DNA from: Thermoprotei archaeon
Lineage (GTDB): Archaea; Thermoproteota; Thermoprotei_A; Sulfolobales; Fervidicoccaceae
Direction: 5' to 3'
NCBI GenBank assembly: GCA_022759165.1
Contig: JAEMPT010000090.1
Span: 1 to 22,436, forward strand
DNA: 22,436 nt
Under the pieces are notes generated by a model. The model did no database searches. It saw only the letters and a program-made list of their open reading frames with translations, and had not been told where the DNA came from. Made by a program: the position numbers and the translations under genes. Positions 7,471-15,919 of this stretch are shown here, piece after piece. Each line of letters starts with the position of its first letter. The first letter of the stretch is position 1.

Positions 7471-8778
7471 TTATCTCCTCCACTCTATGACTCTGCCTCC
7501 AGCTGTTTTTAGCTTGTTAAGCAGCAATTCATAGGTTCTTCTGATTGCATATGCTCTTTCCAGGTCCTGCGTATCCTTCCAAGGTTCGCTTGGTACGATT
7601 ATGCTTGCCACTAGTCCTTGGGATGAAGACTCAGAAGCAATATCTATAGGGGTCGCGGGATCGTGTATCAGTGAAGTAACGATTACAGGGCTGGTTTTTA
7701 GCTCTTCTTTATACTGAGAAGAAATCCCTGTAAGTTCAAGCATATTTTCTCCATAAAGTTTGGCTAGAGCCCCCCTAATTTCGTTGATCGAAAGAGGAGC
7801 AGTTATCTCGTATAAGTCGGACTCATCGATATACGCTAAATTTTCCTCCAGTATCCTATCTATCAAGTATGCTAGCATGGTCCTACCGTCAGAGAATTTC
7901 ACTATTCTCTTTGACTCGACCTCCTCCAGAGTTGGCATAGAATAACCCTCTTCGGCTAAGAAAAGAGCGATAGAAATTAAAGACGATGCAACGGCGTCAC
8001 AGGACCTAGGACCGTAACACCTGTAATCAGCAATGACAAAAGGTTCCAATCTTTCTCCACCAGAACTGAACTCTTTGACTGAAAGCCGGAGGCTTCTGAG
8101 AGAGGCTTTCCATTCTATCATTCTCTGGTCATCCTCGGGGAGCATATGTCTAATGCCCAGGAACTCGCCTGAACGATGTTTGAATAGGGATGAGATAGAC
8201 TGTGTCGCTTCGCTTATTCCATAGCTTATCTCGTTCGTTTCTTCCCCAGATTCTATTAAGCCATGAGCCCCGATCCCTAAAAAGCGCAAGCCTCTGATTA
8301 TCCAGATAGAAGATTCAGGTAGCACCTTAAAGCTTCTTCTTATCGCTACGTCCTTCTCCACTTTAAATATATCCATCGAGGAATGAAGAAATAGCCTAAC
8401 GCTTCCTAGAACATATTTTCCAGGAGATGGAAAAGAGAAGGACAGAGTTATAGTGGTGCTTTTTTCGAAATTTTCAATGCTTTCAACGTGAGCCCAGCTT
8501 GGAGCTTGTACCTCGAAGATATTACCACAATTGTTGAAAATGAACTTTTCCATAAACTTTTCTGTAACCAGGCATTTAGTGCTTTTCCCTAAGGTTTCCC
8601 CTTCTATATAGCATGTTTTCTTATTTATATAAAGCGCCTGTGCGAACGACATCAGAAGCAGAAGTGATAAAGCGGAAAACAAGAGCATGACAAAGGGGTC
8701 TCGAAGATAAAGCAAAAGGGAAATAAAAAGGATCGGCGTAATGATTGGGAAAAAGCCTCCTCCGGGCTTGATGCTCAA
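7471..8778 (-). CDS. DUF58 domain protein (MoxR-associated)
   Basis: This 435-aa protein starts with two hydrophobic helices (about 10-24 and 28-50), then an Ig-like segment (about 55-150), then the DUF58 core. GIRHMLPEDDQRMIEWKASL (208-227) matches the DUF58 signature 'R.Y.pGD..R.IdWk.sAR', although the usual tyrosine and glycine-aspartate are changed to HMLPEDD. LRLSVKEFSSG follows, then FVIADYR, the start of a von Willebrand A-like fold. DUF58 proteins accompany MoxR ATPases and are thought to be their membrane partners. The start is TTG with GAGGTG 8 nt upstream, overlapping the moxR stop (TTGA). Its C-terminal 150 residues are less conserved and may bind other operon products. Confidence 0.8.
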   Translation of the reverse strand: MSIKPGGGFFPIITPILFISLLLYLRDPFVMLLFSALSLLLLMSFAQALYINKKTCYIEGETLGKSTKCLVTEKFMEKFIFNNCGNIFEVQAPSWAHVESIENFEKSTTITLSFSFPSPGKYVLGSVRLFLHSSMDIFKVEKDVAIRRSFKVLPESSIWIIRGLRFLGIGAHGLIESGEETNEISYGISEATQSISSLFKHRSGEFLGIRHMLPEDDQRMIEWKASLRSLRLSVKEFSSGGERLEPFVIADYRCYGPRSCDAVASSLISIALFLAEEGYSMPTLEEVESKRIVKFSDGRTMLAYLIDRILEENLAYIDESDLYEITAPLSINEIRGALAKLYGENMLELTGISSQYKEELKTSPVIVTSLIHDPATPIDIASESSSQGLVASIIVPSEPWKDTQDLERAYAIRRTYELLLNKLKTAGGRVIEWRR

Positions 8779-9731
8779 ACCTTAGGCACCTCAACACTCT
8801 TCAACGCTTCATCTATGATGATTTCTGGCCTTATCCCCCTGAAAGAAGCTTCTGGCCTTACATAAAGCCTGTGTTCGAGCACGTATGGTGCAATAGCCTT
8901 AACGTGGTCTGGGATGACAAAATCCATTCCCTCCATGTAGGCGAGCGCCCTAGATCCCTTCAACAGCCATATAGAAGCTCTTGTGCTAGGTGGGGAAAGC
9001 AGTTCTTCCCTGCCTCTCAGAAAGGAGATGATGGAAGCAATATACTGCCTTATCTTGTCGCTAACGTAAACCTTTCTGACTTCCTCCTGTAGTGTGACTA
9101 TCTCGCTAGTGCTCAGATAAGACTCGATGTTTCCTCCATATATGACTTTATCAATCATATCAACTCTTTCGAGGATTTTTTCCTCAGTCTCTTTATCAGG
9201 ATAGGTCATAACATATGAGAAGGCGAACCTATCGGAGACTGTAAATGTTAAGGGGAATGTCCCTGGCTCCTCCACGGAAGCTATCTCTGTTGCGATTACA
9301 AGGTGTGGCTTCGGAAGTTCTTTCGTCTGACCCTCGACGCTGACCTTACCTTCTTGCATAGCTTCTAGGAGGGCTGCTTGTGTCCTAGGAGAAGCCCTGT
9401 TTAGCTCGTCTATGAGCACAACGTTTGCGAATAGAGGGCCTTCCCTGAAGACCCATTCCCAACGGCCCAAATCATAATAAAACGTCCCGATTAAGTCACT
9501 TGGTAGAAGGTCGGAAGTCATCTGTATTCTCTTGAATGTCCCACCTATCGAAAGTGCGAGCAGCTTAGACGTCAAGGTCTTCGCGGTTCCTGGTGCTCCC
9601 TTCAGCAATACATGCCCACCGCTCAGGAGTGAGACCGATAATATTCTAAATAGAGGATCTCGTCCAATGACGATTTTCCCTATATTTTCTAATGCTCCAT
9701 TAAGCTTTCCTTTCAAGTCTTGCGTACTCAT
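8775..9731 (-). CDS. MoxR family AAA+ ATPase
   Basis: This 318-aa protein has the MoxR order: GRDPLFRIL (23-31), Walker A GAPGTAKT (45-52), the SDLLPSDLIGTFYYD segment (73-87), FREGPLFANVVLIDELNRA with Walker B (95-113), the RTQAALLEAMQEGKV helix (116-130), a sensor-1 strand VIATEIASVEEPGTFPL (145-161), SDRF arginine-finger region (166-169), and a C-terminal helical domain with sensor-2 PSTRAS. MoxR proteins are chaperone-like ATPases that assemble or activate membrane or metal-containing complexes. In the usual sensor-1 A-T-Q-N-P the asparagine is replaced by isoleucine (I150), with a one-residue insertion after it. The ATG has GGAG about 9 nt upstream and overlaps the upstream stop by 4 nt. 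Confidence 0.9.
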   Translation of the reverse strand: MSTQDLKGKLNGALENIGKIVIGRDPLFRILSVSLLSGGHVLLKGAPGTAKTLTSKLLALSIGGTFKRIQMTSDLLPSDLIGTFYYDLGRWEWVFREGPLFANVVLIDELNRASPRTQAALLEAMQEGKVSVEGQTKELPKPHLVIATEIASVEEPGTFPLTFTVSDRFAFSYVMTYPDKETEEKILERVDMIDKVIYGGNIESYLSTSEIVTLQEEVRKVYVSDKIRQYIASIISFLRGREELLSPPSTRASIWLLKGSRALAYMEGMDFVIPDHVKAIAPYVLEHRLYVRPEASFRGIRPEIIIDEALKSVEVPKV

Positions 9732-10702
9732 TGTCTCATCTCCTCGCGCAGTCGAATTAACGCTTCCTCATCCCAATCTGGATGTCTCTTTAATATTTCT
9801 TGAATGTTATCTTGTGGTGCTTTACCTTTTCCTCTTTTAGCTAAAGATATATATGCGATTTTCCCGAAGGTAGCTCCTAAAATTGTCAAAACGATCACGA
9901 ATGGATAAAGCAACCACGTATTGAGTAAAGCATATAGTGAACTCATGAGCGAATTTCTGATAAAAGTATATTCGCTTTGGTTCCAGTATCCCACAAGTAA
10001 AATCGCCTTCCCATTCCCACTCAGCATCGATAATAGCTTTTCGTTCATGCCCTTGTCAAGCATCGAGTTAATGAAGACGCTCGAGTCTGAAATCACTATC
10101 AACCTTCCCAAAGAATAATCGAATGATGCTGCAACGCAAAATGGACCGAAAGGCTCGTCTTGGTCTTTTACTCCATTTTCATTAGAATCTAGGAAGCTGA
10201 AGGCCGAACTATACCCTATACACCTGTTTCCTAAGTTGCCATCTAAGACAGTAGCGTAATTGAAATAAACATTCAAAGCAGAACCGTTCATCGAAAATTT
10301 AACTATAGGCAATGCAGGATTTCTGTACATAAACAAGGGATCCATAAGGAGTCTACCATCAAATCTCACATTTAGATCGAGCGCTTCCAGTAGCGAGTTG
10401 CCTGTGCCAAAATCGTCCATCAGTATGACCGTTCCTCCGGCTTTAAGGAAACTCTTTACTTCATTGGCATCAATATTGGAGAAAGATTTGTCTGGTCCTA
10501 TTATGAACAGGGTAGAGTTAGGCGGTGCGGAGCTTAGAGATCCCACATTTTCCTGGACCATCCCAGCTAGCATAGATGCCTGAGAGAGCCCGTTGAAAAG
10601 AGGATTCTCGGGGGAGAAATCATCCTTCGAAGGGACCTCATATGCTATAAATATGATGATTAAGACGGATAGAAGTAATCCTAAGAAGATGTACTCCTTC
10701 AT
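9728..10702 (-). CDS. DUF4350-type membrane protein with an EF-hand-like loop
   Basis: I prefer ATG 10702 (324 aa, MKEYIFLGLL), because GGGAGA is about 9 nt upstream. ATG 10711 is nearly on top of it. An N-terminal helix (about 2-22) precedes an outside domain with FIIGPDKSF and VKSFLKAGGTVILMDDFGTG, the GATase-like pattern of DUF4350 proteins found beside MoxR and DUF58. A second helix pair lies near 255-290, then a short cytoplasmic tail (ILKRHPDWDEEALIRLREEM). DSNENGVKDQDE, about residue 171-182, matches the 12-position calcium loop of EF-hands (D1, N3, N5, D9, E12). DUF4350 may sense or bind a small ligand outside the cell, but its activity is unknown. Confidence 0.75.
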   Translation of the reverse strand: MKEYIFLGLLLSVLIIIFIAYEVPSKDDFSPENPLFNGLSQASMLAGMVQENVGSLSSAPPNSTLFIIGPDKSFSNIDANEVKSFLKAGGTVILMDDFGTGNSLLEALDLNVRFDGRLLMDPLFMYRNPALPIVKFSMNGSALNVYFNYATVLDGNLGNRCIGYSSAFSFLDSNENGVKDQDEPFGPFCVAASFDYSLGRLIVISDSSVFINSMLDKGMNEKLLSMLSGNGKAILLVGYWNQSEYTFIRNSLMSSLYALLNTWLLYPFVIVLTILGATFGKIAYISLAKRGKGKAPQDNIQEILKRHPDWDEEALIRLREEMRQ

Positions 10703-10707
10703 CTTTA

Positions 10708-12486
10708 TCATTCTCCCTTCAATTTAGATTTAAGCTTACCGTATAAGATCGAGGCCCTTTCCTCAGCGAGCTTCAGCAAACTAGCATGATCCTTTTTCCC
10801 ATAAACTGCCTTTTCTAGCTTCGTGAGAATATCGCTTATGAATGTAGCCAAATCATCCTCAATTTTGTTAAGCAGGAGCCTCATATATTCCCTGTAGGTC
10901 ATCCAAGGCTCCATATTTACACCATACAGCTTTGAAATGAGCGCAAAAACTTCATTTATTATGCTTCCTTTAGGTCCTTCCTTGCCTTCCAATGGAATGC
11001 CAATTTTCTCCCTTTTAATGTCAATCCTTATTTTGCCTAACCTATATCTGAGGAAATAAAGCAATGAGCCTCCACTTAGCAAGACCGCGGAAATGATCGG
11101 TAAAGGATTTATGACCTCTATTTCACTTGAAAACGCTACTCCTCTATATGAAGAGTTGAAAGGTGTAGCGACCAATTCAAACGAAAGCGACTTCCCGAAG
11201 TATAAAAGAGGAACGTGAAATTTTATATACGAGCCTTCCGCAACTGCTTGTCCTATATTCGAATATACAACAATATAGCTAGGGGGAGAGATGGTAGCAT
11301 TTATTACATATGTTTTTCCAGCGATGACTTTTTTTGGAATGTCAATAATTATGTTCGAAGGAAGCTTCACAATTGTGATGTTTCCTTCCCATCTAAATGG
11401 GGCTATCTTTCCATAGGGGGGAGTAAGCAAGGTCAACGAATAGCTCCCTTCTCCCACATCATCCGGTATCCTCAGAGCTACATCGGCATTTCCATTCAAG
11501 ATGCCAGTGAAGTTTCCAATCGTGGATATAACAGAAAAAGGTAAAGGAAAAGAGAGGTTGGAATGCAGGAAAAGATGAGCAGTTTCTCCAGGCAAGTATA
11601 TCTTCTTGTCCAAGTCTACTGATATTATTGCAGAGATATAGTGGACCGTGATGTTAACTACATCGCTCCTGGAGTACCTATACACGAATAGGTCTTCCCC
11701 TCTCGGGATGAACTCGGAATAGATAGAGATCTGGGGCATGTAAGCCGTAACGTTGCTCTCTATTCTATAACTACCGTTTTCTTCGGTAAAGGTTTCCAAG
11801 ACCTTGTTCCCCACGTGAATTTCAATGGCTCTGTTAGGAATTGGTTGGCCAAACTCTGTTGACAGCATACCCGAGATAGCTATAGATCCGCCCCATTCTA
11901 CAGAAGACGGCTCTGCATCGATCATAATTTTTGTCCCTATATATGGCTCATTTCTCAACAGGTCTTCGAGAGCAGAAAGCTTTGAGTCCAAATGAGCAAT
12001 CCTCTCTTCTAAGCCAGAAAGGTAACCAGAAGCTCCGCCTGCACCAACTGGAAGTGTTGAGAGAGCATCTAATATAGATAAAAAAGTAATATTTGCCATA
12101 TTCAGCTGTATTTTCGCATGGTCCAAATCCTCTCTTGCAGCTGTAAAGTTAGTTTGATTGATATATGCTTCTGTTTGTTCCAGCAACACCTCAGTCTGAT
12201 TAAGCTGATTCAGAATTTGGTTCATTAGGCTATTGGTCCTATCGATCACTCCTCTGTAGCTTTGCGGAATATATGAATTTACTATATCCGTTAAGCTTTC
12301 ATTAGCACTCGAATAATTCCCCGCCGAAACGTATTTTGACACATATGAAAGAGAGGAAAAGTAAGACATAATATTCCAAGATTCTCTAATGGTTGAGGGA
12401 TCCTCATGCCTTGGAATCGTAGTTGATTCCGCTGTCAACGGTAGGAAGACTATGAACAATAGGAGCATTATACCGTAGAGTTTCAA
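10708..12486 (-). CDS. Secreted-domain membrane protein with C-terminal DUF4129-like domain
   Basis: This 592-aa protein has a signal peptide (1-20), a helical, coiled-coil-prone region (30-178) full of N-glycosylation sequons (NYS, NES, NQT, NIT), at least two Ig-like beta domains (about 186-280 and 285-372) and probably a third (378-458), a single membrane helix (461-480), and a cytoplasmic helical domain (508-585). MTYREYMRLLLNKIEDDLAT (529-548) resembles the DUF4129 pattern 'r.~T.rEy...l' seen in MoxR/transglutaminase operons. The outside Ig domains suggest binding of a surface partner, and the inside domain could contact MoxR/DUF58. The TTG start follows AGAGGTGAT and overlaps the upstream stop (TTGA). 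Confidence 0.7.
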   Translation of the reverse strand: MKLYGIMLLLFIVFLPLTAESTTIPRHEDPSTIRESWNIMSYFSSLSYVSKYVSAGNYSSANESLTDIVNSYIPQSYRGVIDRTNSLMNQILNQLNQTEVLLEQTEAYINQTNFTAAREDLDHAKIQLNMANITFLSILDALSTLPVGAGGASGYLSGLEERIAHLDSKLSALEDLLRNEPYIGTKIMIDAEPSSVEWGGSIAISGMLSTEFGQPIPNRAIEIHVGNKVLETFTEENGSYRIESNVTAYMPQISIYSEFIPRGEDLFVYRYSRSDVVNITVHYISAIISVDLDKKIYLPGETAHLFLHSNLSFPLPFSVISTIGNFTGILNGNADVALRIPDDVGEGSYSLTLLTPPYGKIAPFRWEGNITIVKLPSNIIIDIPKKVIAGKTYVINATISPPSYIVVYSNIGQAVAEGSYIKFHVPLLYFGKSLSFELVATPFNSSYRGVAFSSEIEVINPLPIISAVLLSGGSLLYFLRYRLGKIRIDIKREKIGIPLEGKEGPKGSIINEVFALISKLYGVNMEPWMTYREYMRLLLNKIEDDLATFISDILTKLEKAVYGKKDHASLLKLAEERASILYGKLKSKLKGE

Positions 12487-12725
12487 CCGATCACCTCTAA
12501 TATCCTAAATGCCACTGACAAAGAGAATATCGCTAGCAGAGCGACGAGGAGCCAGTCTCTCCCCAATCGCCTTGGCCTGAATAATACCTTCAAGACTACA
12601 TAGTCTAACGCAAATACAGAAGTGTAGGCATCTAGCCTAGTTTCTCCTACATATGAAAGAGTAAAGCAAGTGAGTCCAATGAATAGAGATAATAGGGTGT
12701 TGAAGAGATAGTCCCTCCTTATCAA
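12483..12725 (-). CDS. Small membrane protein of the MoxR operon, unknown
   Basis: This 80-aa protein consists almost entirely of three hydrophobic helices (about 8-26, 36-50 and 57-76) joined by short loops, with FRPRRLGRDW between helices 2 and 3, placing that loop probably in the cytoplasm. AAGGTGA lies 7 nt before the TTG start. It overlaps its neighbours by 4 nt on each side (TTGA), so it is translated with them. I do not recognise a family. In this setting it may be a membrane subunit of the MoxR-DUF58 assembly. Confidence 0.6.
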   Translation of the reverse strand: MIRRDYLFNTLLSLFIGLTCFTLSYVGETRLDAYTSVFALDYVVLKVLFRPRRLGRDWLLVALLAIFSLSVAFRILEVIG

Positions 12726-13417
12726 TCGGTTTTCACCTTAACAAGCAAGTATCCTCCTCCTTCTTCCACATATTCAACTTTGCTCCTTCCTTTTAAGAGT
12801 GCAGCGATAGACCCAATTATTAGGCCATAAGTGCCTCCGAAAGCCGTTATAGCCCTTCTAGGATCTTTAATATGAGGGGAAAAGATCCCTAGAGAGACAA
12901 CTCCCCTGTCTTCATAGCACTCGACCCTGTCGGCCAGATCGAGCTGATCCGTTATTATGCTCTCTCCTAGAGCACATATGCTACCTTCTTCAAGCATCTC
13001 TTTATTAATTGGAGATTTGAATATAAGAATCGGAGCATCTTTCTCCCAAATTATTGGGGTAGCTGCTGGGTCAAATTGTGGCTTTGATATTTCTTTGCTT
13101 GAAATTAAAACATATGCGTAATTTCCTTGTGCAATAAAGAGGCTATGGGAACCCAGTCTGAAGGCCTCGAGAAAAGCTGATACGCTATCTAGCCATGAGA
13201 AAAGGAGAAAGCTCATTCCCTTGCTCATATCCGGATAACTCGGAGTGAGCAGCATCGAAGCTCCTACTACTGACAGTCCAACGAATAGAGCTGCGATAGG
13301 TATAAGCCCTACCAAAAAATATGTGAACGCAGCTACAACGATAGAGGCAACCATCAGCGTCAGACCGAATCCCCTGTATATGTCCATCAAGGGCACCAGA
13401 CATTTTTCGAATGGCAT
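12722..13417 (-). CDS. Membrane-anchored cytoplasmic protein, unknown
   Basis: This 231-aa protein has two adjacent helices (about 16-35 and 37-57) separated by a tight turn, then about 170 mostly soluble residues with a mixed alpha/beta character. It ends with a glycine-rich, beta-prone segment (KVEYVEEGGGYLLVKVKTD). PRRAITAFGGTYGLIIGSI near residue 187-205 may form another membrane-touching helix. No catalytic motif is visible. It has no obvious ribosome-binding site and begins 27 nt after the dehydrogenase stop, with AAAATATATAC at about 13424-13434, so the operon may have its own promoter here or be read through from upstream. I do not recognise a family. Confidence 0.6.
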   Translation of the reverse strand: MPFEKCLVPLMDIYRGFGLTLMVASIVVAAFTYFLVGLIPIAALFVGLSVVGASMLLTPSYPDMSKGMSFLLFSWLDSVSAFLEAFRLGSHSLFIAQGNYAYVLISSKEISKPQFDPAATPIIWEKDAPILIFKSPINKEMLEEGSICALGESIITDQLDLADRVECYEDRGVVSLGIFSPHIKDPRRAITAFGGTYGLIIGSIAALLKGRSKVEYVEEGGGYLLVKVKTD

Positions 13418-13444
13418 TAAACTGTATATATTTTCTACTATCAG

Positions 13445-14236
13445 CTAAAGAGATCTCAGGATTCCCCCGTCTACCGGTAGGAATGTCCCGGTTATATAAG
13501 ACGCAAATGGGCTTATGAGAAAAGCCACAGCGTACCCTATCTCCTCGGGTTTTCCGAGTCTGCCAAGCGGTATTTCCCTTGCCGTTTCCCTCAAGACATC
13601 ATCTAAGCTCTTCCCCTCCCTTTGCGCCCTGTCTAAGGCTAACTGTATCGCTCGCTCCGTCTCTATATGCCCTGGCAAAACGGCATTGACTCTTATGCCC
13701 TTAGCTGCCAGCTCCCTAGAAAGTGTCTTCACCAAGCCGTGAATGGAAATTCTGAGTACATTGGAGAGGGCTATGTTAGGTATTGGCTCCTTAACTGCGA
13801 CACTGGTGAGGAATACCATAGAAGGGCGCTCGGACTTCTCCAAATATGTTATTGACTCTTTTGCTAGTACGAGTGCGGATTTAATTAGGAGGTCAACCCC
13901 TGCTTCCCAGTCTTGAAAGCTCAACTCGGAGAATTTCCCGGGCTTGGGGGGACCTGTGACGTAGACGAGAGAGTCCAACCCTCCGAGGGCTTGGGAAGCT
14001 TCTTTGACCAATCGAACGGCCTCCTCCCTCTTTGTTATGTCCGCAGCTATGCCGTATACTTTCCCAGCGCCTAACCTACCTAACTTTTCAAGAGATGCAG
14101 AAACGTTTTCTTGAGTCCTTCCATTGATCACTACATTTACTCCGTTTTCAAGAAGCACCTTCGAAATTCCAAAGCCTATACCTTTTGTAGAAGCGGTTAC
14201 GAGAACCTTCATACCTTCAATTCCAAAAGCTCCCAC
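13445..14236 (-). CDS. Short-chain dehydrogenase-like protein lacking the catalytic Tyr-Lys pair
   Basis: This 263-aa Rossmann-fold protein begins VLVTASTKGIGFGI (11-24), close to the SDR TGxxxGIG motif, then NGR (38-40) and a D-containing ADI (65-67). It ends with the SDR tail PEEIGYAVAFLISPFASYIT and DGGI. The usual N-N-A-G is YVTGPP, the catalytic serine is present (FLTSVA, S145), but Y-x-x-x-K reads S-N-V-L-R (158-162). A degenerate beta-ketoacyl reductase-like SDR group (as I recall, cd05344) has this trait. It may bind NAD(P) without acting as a normal reductase. GTG 14236 follows GGAGG by about 10 nt. The MoxR cluster lies 27 nt downstream on the same strand, so the genes may be cotranscribed. 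Confidence 0.8.
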   Translation of the reverse strand: MGAFGIEGMKVLVTASTKGIGFGISKVLLENGVNVVINGRTQENVSASLEKLGRLGAGKVYGIAADITKREEAVRLVKEASQALGGLDSLVYVTGPPKPGKFSELSFQDWEAGVDLLIKSALVLAKESITYLEKSERPSMVFLTSVAVKEPIPNIALSNVLRISIHGLVKTLSRELAAKGIRVNAVLPGHIETERAIQLALDRAQREGKSLDDVLRETAREIPLGRLGKPEEIGYAVAFLISPFASYITGTFLPVDGGILRSL

Positions 14237-14316
14237 GGCTCATCTTCCTCCTTTTTTTATTTTTTCTTTCAAAGGAAAAATATTTGCCTTTAGTCGACGA
14301 AAAGGTAATTAGGAAG

Positions 14317-14326
14317 GATAAAAAAT
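14317..14326 (+). promoter_or_regulatory. TATA-like box of tRNA-Thr
   Basis: GATAAAAAAT lies 21-30 nt before the first base of the tRNA, at the right spacing for an archaeal promoter. The purine-rich AGGAAG just before it could be the BRE. Confidence 0.45.
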
Positions 14327-14346
14327 GATGGATGAAATTCTTTCGG

Positions 14347-14420
14347 GCCGCGGTAGCTCAGCCTGGTGGAGCGCTGCCCTGGTAAGGCAGAGGTCCCGGG
14401 TTCGAACCCCGGCCGCGGCT
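14347..14420 (+). tRNA. tRNA-Thr (anticodon GGT)
   Basis: All arms fold. The acceptor GCCGCGG (14347-14353) pairs with CCGCGGC (14413-14419), the D stem is GCTC/GAGC, and the anticodon stem is CTGCC/GGCAG around the loop CTGGTAA with anticodon GGT at 14381-14383. The variable loop is AGGTC, and the T stem CCGGG/CCCGG encloses TTCGAAC. The discriminator is U (14420), as expected for archaeal tRNA-Thr. There is no intron at the usual place, and CCA is not encoded. TTTT follows at 14422-14425, which may serve as a terminator. Confidence 0.97.
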
Positions 14421-14539
14421 CTTTTCCCTAAAAGCAGAAAGCTTAAATCTTTATTAATTAAACTCGAAAAGGATGCTGTGTGATAAAAATACATTTTCCA
14501 TCTACCGGTGTCTTGTTTAGGACCGTAAGGTGAATCTTC

Positions 14540-15919
14540 ATGCCAAAATGGACGGTCATCGAGCTAATCAGGAGCTCCCCCGAAAGATATGCGGAAATGG
14601 TCAAAAGAAGGGGTATCGACCCTTCTATAGTAAACGAGGCCTCGGAAATCGACAAAAAATACAGAGAGGCGCTGAAGGAGATCGAGCAGTTAAGAAAGGA
14701 CCACAACGCCTTGAGCAGAGGAATCTCTAAGGCAAGCGATGAGAACTATAGAAAGGAGATGATCTCGAAAGCAAAAGCGCTTGAAGAAAAGCTCGCCAGT
14801 AAAGAAAAGGAACTATCCGAGCTTGAGGCGAGATGGAGAGAGGAAATGAAAAGGCTCCCCAATGTCCTCGCCGATGACGTTCCTACAGGATTTTCGGACG
14901 AGGACAATGTCCCAGTGAGGTTCTGGGGCAAGCCCAAGGTGCTCAAGAGCATGCTCGATGAATTTCTCAAACAGACCAAGAGATGGGGATTCGATGTAGA
15001 ATATGAATTGGTAGATGGTAGAGAGATTGTAGGACATGCTGACATGTTGGAAAGGGTTCTACAAATGGGAGATACGTTACAAGCAGCGAAAGTAGCAGGA
15101 TCTAGATTCTATTATCTTATTGGGGATATCGTTTGGCTCGATTTCGCGATCAGCTTGTATGCTCTAGACGTCTTAACTAGGAAAGGCTTCACTCCTGTTA
15201 TACCCCCCTATATGTTGAGGACGGAGGTTTTGGAGGGAGCTATAGATTACTCGTCTTTCAAAGATATGATATATAAAGTAGAAGGCGAGGATCTGAACCT
15301 TATAGGAACAGCTGAGCACCCACTCATGGCTCTCGCATATGATAATCCCCTGAGGGAACAGGATCTACCGCTGAAGCTCGTAGGGTGGAGCCCATGCTTC
15401 AGAAGAGAAGCAGGTGCGGGCAATAGAGATATAAAGGGGATCTTTCGCGTTCACCAATTCCATAAGATAGAGCAGTTCGTCTTCGCCCATCCTAGCGACA
15501 GCTGGAAGTATCTGGAAGAGATGGTATCGAATACTGAAGAGATACTTAGGGGGTTGGGGCTACCATATCGGGTCGTTAACGTGGTAAGCGGAGAGCTGGG
15601 CCTTCCAGCAGCAAAGAAATATGATATAGAGGTATGGTATCCTGCGCAGGGGAGGTACAGGGAAATAGCTAGCATAAGCCAGGTTCTTGATTGGCAGGCC
15701 TTCAGAGCCAACTTGACTTACCTAAGGGCATCTGATGGGAAAAGGGAATACCTGCATACGCTTAATGGAACCGGTATCCCAACTTCAAGAGCTATTACGG
15801 CGATCCTCGAAAACTATCAGGAGCCAGATGGAAAAGTGCTCATACCAGATGCTCTGAAGAAATACTTGAAGCCTATAGAGAGGGCGCCATTGGATGAGCT
15901 CAAGCCTAGAAAGAAATAG
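14540..15919 (+). CDS. serS: Seryl-tRNA synthetase
   Basis: This 459-aa enzyme attaches serine to tRNA-Ser. It has the common (bacterial/eukaryal-like) SerRS layout, not the rare methanogenic type. An N-terminal antiparallel coiled coil (about 32-107) for tRNA binding is followed by a class II catalytic core. TAEH (257-260) belongs to the serine-binding loop. Motif 2 runs through FRREAGAGNRDIKGIFRVHQ (287-306) with the arginine that contacts ATP. Motif 3 runs from NGTGIPTSR (409-417) to ENYQ (424-427). HTLNG is intact. AAGGTGA lies about 8 nt before the ATG. Its end overlaps the start of the DUF429 gene by 26 nt. The length is normal for the family. Confidence 0.95.
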   Translation: MPKWTVIELIRSSPERYAEMVKRRGIDPSIVNEASEIDKKYREALKEIEQLRKDHNALSRGISKASDENYRKEMISKAKALEEKLASKEKELSELEARWREEMKRLPNVLADDVPTGFSDEDNVPVRFWGKPKVLKSMLDEFLKQTKRWGFDVEYELVDGREIVGHADMLERVLQMGDTLQAAKVAGSRFYYLIGDIVWLDFAISLYALDVLTRKGFTPVIPPYMLRTEVLEGAIDYSSFKDMIYKVEGEDLNLIGTAEHPLMALAYDNPLREQDLPLKLVGWSPCFRREAGAGNRDIKGIFRVHQFHKIEQFVFAHPSDSWKYLEEMVSNTEEILRGLGLPYRVVNVVSGELGLPAAKKYDIEVWYPAQGRYREIASISQVLDWQAFRANLTYLRASDGKREYLHTLNGTGIPTSRAITAILENYQEPDGKVLIPDALKKYLKPIERAPLDELKPRKK

